Both the position numbers and the translations under genes were made by a program. 64,000 bases of DNA from Tichowtungia sp044224855 (GTDB lineage: Bacteria; Verrucomicrobiota; Kiritimatiellia; Kiritimatiellales; Tichowtungiaceae): positions 12,565 to 76,564 of the forward strand of contig JBGAJP010000005.1 of assembly GCA_044224855.1 (NCBI GenBank). Direction: 5' to 3'. Below the pieces are notes generated by a model. The model did no database searches and was not told where the DNA came from. It saw nothing but the letters and a program-made list of their open reading frames with translations. Each line of letters starts with the position of its first letter. The stretch's first letter is position 1. Of this stretch, positions 61,262-64,000 are shown one piece after another.

Positions 61262-64000
61262 TCAGGTAACTGAAACAAGCCGCACCGACTCGCCGATCAA
61301 CACGAGCGTCGCCGAAACTCCGGAGCCGGGATAAAGCTTCTGAACCGCTTCGCAGTACACCGTCAACTGCGGCGCATAAACTTCCAGCGCCTTCTCCGGC
61401 GATTCGCCTGTAAACTTGTAGTCAAAGATTTTAAGCCGTTCCGGCAACTGCGCGAGCAGATCAATGGTTCCGTCCAGCAGCATAGTACCGCGCTTCAGCA
61501 CAAACGGATGCTCTGCAAAAAGCGCCGACGCACCGGCCGTCTCCTTGCGTAAAAGTTCGCGCGCCGCTTCGAGCTGCCGGACAAGCAGACCGGAGTCCAC
61601 CGTGCCGAACTCCCGGCTGAAAAGATTAACCAGCATAGGAATATCGCCGCGCCATCCGTTCTTCGCCAGCTCTTCCAGCACCGCGTGACCGACCGTACCG
61701 AACACTCGGCGGTCGTTCGGAAAAGGATTGAGACTTGCGGCTTGCGGCTTAAGGTTTTCAACCAGACTCGTCACGGTTCTGCGTTCAAATCCTTTTGGAA
61801 CCAGCAGAGATTTATATACGATTTCTTCCCTCAAGCCTGCAGCCTCAGGCCTAAAGCTTTCACTTTCAGGTATCTCATCAAACTTCAACTCCCGCAAAAT
61901 CTCAGGACTGGCGCTATGCAAAAACGCTTCGCTTAACTCCAGCCAGCCTTTCGGATCTTTCGTCCCGGCACCGGAGAGAACCACCAGATCGCGGGCGCGG
62001 GTCATCGCCACATAAAAAACATTCGTCAGCTCAAGTTCGCGGACCGCCTTATCGGCGTCGCGCGCCGCATCCCAGCCGGGAGACTTCACCTCTTCACCCG
62101 CGAGGCCGGACAGTTTCATCTCCAGCCGGCCTTCCGGCGAAAACATCGCGAACCCCGGCTCGCTGTTTTCGCCAAAGCTGATATCCGGCACAAAGCAGAC
62201 GCGCTTCGTCAGCCCTTTCGCGCCGTGTACCGTCATCAGCGTCACGGCATTCTGCTCCGGATCGGGCAGCAGCGCTTCGGCGGCTCCGCTGCGCGGCGGC
62301 GTCTTGATGTACTTCTCAAACAGCCGCACCACATCCGGCAGAAGAACCTGCCCGCCGCGCTCGGCGGCGCGAATCCAGTCGAGCGCTTTTTTAAAATTCG
62401 CCAGCCGCTGTTCGCCGCCCGGCAGTCCGGCCAACTGTGCATCGAACGCTGTTTCGCGGACTATTTCACGCACCAGCGCGGACGCTGTTTTTTTACCAGT
62501 CAGCGCACAACCGAGATTCACGATTTCATCATCCGGTACGCTGGCAAACGGCGAGCGCAGGAATCCGACCAGCGCCAGATCGTTCACCGGCTCGCAGAGC
62601 ACCTGCAGGAACAGAAGCAGATCGCGCACCTCCTGCTGTTCAAACAGCTCGCGGCCTTTGCCGCCGCTGGTGTACGGAATACCCGCCGCGCGCAATGCTT
62701 CTTCCAATACCGCCTGATGCGTCGAACGTTTCAGCAGAATCAGGATGTCGCCGTAGCTGAACGACTCGTCAGCGGCGAACCGTTTCGCTTTCTCATTATA
62801 TCCAAACTTTGGACGCCATTCCGCGCAGCCATCCACCAGCAGGCGGATGCGCCGGGCAACCGCCGACATTTCATCCTCGGTTGTACTCTCTTCGCCGTCC
62901 TGCACCAGAAACTCGACGCACGGTTTTTCGCCGACGGTGACCGCACCGATTTCAGCGACGGGCTCAAGAGCGGCTTGTTGATAGTCATTATAGATTACGG
63001 CAAACAGCCCGTTCACCGCTTCAATCACGCGGTCTTTGCTTCGACGGCTCTGCTTCAGCGGAATCCGTTTGATTCCGCCGCGCTGTTCCATCGCCGACTC
63101 AAGATCAGGCATAACCTGCGGATCGGCACTGCGCCACGCATAGATCGACTGCTTCTTGTCGCCGCAAATCACCAGGTGCGTTTCTTTACCCCAGAGCGCT
63201 TCAATCACGTCACACTGTACCCGCGACGTGTCCTGCACTTCGTCCACAATGATCCAGTCGAACAGTCCGGTAAATTTTCCGTTCCGGAGCAAATCGCGCG
63301 CCAGCAGAAGCTGGTCGCCGAAATCCACCGCATCGCGCGACCGCTTGGTTTCGGTAAAGCCGCGCGCACAAGCCGACAGGCACCGCGCAAAGGCGCAGAA
63401 CTTCCCGGCGTTCTGTTCGTAGAAATACTCGGTTAGAAAGCGTTCTTTGATTTTCGCCAGCTCATCAGAAAGATGTTTCACCTTTTTCGCCTGACCGAAT
63501 TTCGGAATCGCCGCAATCAGCGCAGGATTCGGAAAGTCAGCGAGAGCTTCTTTAAGCGCCTCCAGCGCATCAGCGGCGGTTTTCGGCAGATCAAAGGTTT
63601 CAAGTTCGGCACAAATGCGCTCAAAGCTCTGCTTACGAACCGTACGTTCCGGCGGCGGAAGCATTGCCTCGGCGTTACTCAGGTCGAGTCCGCGGCTGGA
63701 CGCTTTTTCGAGCAGTGCGCGGACGGTATTGATCAGGCTGTACGAATTATCCGGTGAACCGAGAATCGCAACACCGGAGCAGAATTCGCGGAAATCGGCA
63801 TCCGCTTCCAGAGATTTGAAAATTTCGGCTTTCAGCACCTCGTCGAGCAGTGCGTCGCGGTCTTCATCTTCCAGCGTTTTGAAAGCCGGAGAGAGACCAA
63901 GTTCCAGCGCGTGCTCACGAAGCAGTCCGGCACAAAACGCGTGGATCGTCGAAATGTTCGCGGCAGGCAGCGAGCGTAGAACCCGGCGCGCACGGTCAGC
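61262..64000 (-). CDS. AddA/RecB-type UvrD helicase-nuclease, cut by the right edge
   Basis: At least 912 residues of a double-strand-break repair helicase-nuclease; the N terminus with Walker A lies beyond 64000. The reading frame is open through the edge (the GTG at 63838 is internal), and it begins with ISTIHAFC (motif Ic). Motif II is IIVDEVQDTS, motif III ICGDKKQSIYAWR, then VTLMTVHGAKGL (motif V) and NVFYVAMTRARD (motif VI). The C-terminal PD-(D/E)xK nuclease has GTVGHAVLEELA, LLDGTIDLL and IFDYKFTG, with no Fe-S Cys. This is the AddA or RecB plan; the partner subunit would be outside the window. Confidence 0.9.
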   Translation of the reverse strand, partial: ADRARRVLRSLPAANISTIHAFCAGLLREHALELGLSPAFKTLEDEDRDALLDEVLKAEIFKSLEADADFREFCSGVAILGSPDNSYSLINTVRALLEKASSRGLDLSNAEAMLPPPERTVRKQSFERICAELETFDLPKTAADALEALKEALADFPNPALIAAIPKFGQAKKVKHLSDELAKIKERFLTEYFYEQNAGKFCAFARCLSACARGFTETKRSRDAVDFGDQLLLARDLLRNGKFTGLFDWIIVDEVQDTSRVQCDVIEALWGKETHLVICGDKKQSIYAWRSADPQVMPDLESAMEQRGGIKRIPLKQSRRSKDRVIEAVNGLFAVIYNDYQQAALEPVAEIGAVTVGEKPCVEFLVQDGEESTTEDEMSAVARRIRLLVDGCAEWRPKFGYNEKAKRFAADESFSYGDILILLKRSTHQAVLEEALRAAGIPYTSGGKGRELFEQQEVRDLLLFLQVLCEPVNDLALVGFLRSPFASVPDDEIVNLGCALTGKKTASALVREIVRETAFDAQLAGLPGGEQRLANFKKALDWIRAAERGGQVLLPDVVRLFEKYIKTPPRSGAAEALLPDPEQNAVTLMTVHGAKGLTKRVCFVPDISFGENSEPGFAMFSPEGRLEMKLSGLAGEEVKSPGWDAARDADKAVRELELTNVFYVAMTRARDLVVLSGAGTKDPKGWLELSEAFLHSASPEILRELKFDEIPESESFRPEAAGLREEIVYKSLLVPKGFERRTVTSLVENLKPQAASLNPFPNDRRVFGTVGHAVLEELAKNGWRGDIPMLVNLFSREFGTVDSGLLVRQLEAARELLRKETAGASALFAEHPFVLKRGTMLLDGTIDLLAQLPERLKIFDYKFTGESPEKALEVYAPQLTVYCEAVQKLYPGSGVSATLVLIGESVRLVSVT

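Noticed and set aside
1..64000. CRISPR array, prophage, insertion sequence or toxin-antitoxin pair
   Set aside because: No regularly spaced repeats, transposase, integrase, capsid or small convergent toxin-antitoxin-like gene pair was seen.

Overview
The window reads as chromosomal DNA of a Gram-negative member of the PVC superphylum, most likely Kiritimatiellota or a close Verrucomicrobia/Lentisphaerae relative; this placement is inference. It rests on a chlamydial OmcB-like lipoprotein with repeated DUF11 domains, three sialate O-acetylesterase-type (SASA) exported enzymes, long BACON/beta-propeller/fibronectin III surface proteins, a TonB receptor and porin (so an outer membrane is present), and many genes with weak or no Shine-Dalgarno. 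I see no phage, transposase, integron or CRISPR array. Nearly all of the sequence is coding, in short operons on both strands, with many convergent pairs only a few bases apart.

Layout. 1-2.4 kb: a divergent pair, an exported protein cut by the left edge and an OmpR-type regulator/sensor kinase operon (CusRS-like). 2.4-14.3 kb: SASA enzyme, HrpB helicase, DUF11 lipoprotein, orphan CHASE4 sensor kinase, secreted alpha/beta and SGNH hydrolases, a radical SAM protein. 14.4-19.2 kb: a giant exported beta-propeller/FN3 protein. 19.2-21 kb: a ferritin-like/VIT membrane iron protein and a nitroreductase fused to an FMN-binding domain. 21.1-24.7 kb: two tandem SASA paralogues behind a clear promoter and palindromic operator. 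24.7-29.5 kb: secreted cyclophilin, IlvD, TonB receptor. 29.5-30.8 kb: an intergenic-looking stretch that holds a strongly signalled 45-codon gene with a highly structured transcript, an Hsp20 gene and tRNA-Phe. 30.9-34.7 kb: AEC transporter/aldo-keto reductase operon, porin, PpnP, and a REP-type paired hairpin element. 34.8-45.5 kb: a minus-strand operon of D-lactate dehydrogenase, HPr, DUF2851, a very large membrane protein fused to a GH94 domain (split by an apparent frameshift) and a DUF3131/GH144-like lipoprotein. 45.7-51.8 kb: PheT, 6S RNA, RarA, Fau and RNase Y. 51.8-54.6 kb: the ribosomal/tRNA processing operon rpsP-khpA-trmD-rplS-rnhB-yraN. 54.7-64 kb: MutY, ferritin, two small envelope proteins, a CPA2 antiporter, an AmiC-type amidase and an AddA/RecB-type helicase-nuclease cut by the right edge.

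How the parts fit. The core is ordinary housekeeping (translation, DNA repair, RNA decay, cell wall). Around it lie glycan-oriented functions: SASA esterases, SGNH hydrolase, the GH94/DUF3131 pair and its HPr, which fit a saccharolytic, probably fermentative organism. Best candidates for something undescribed: the 45-codon basic protein with its hairpin-rich mRNA; the polytopic membrane protein-GH94 fusion that lacks a recognisable synthase domain; the intrinsic terminator that abuts the trmD start codon; and the 6S RNA placed directly before rarA-fau.
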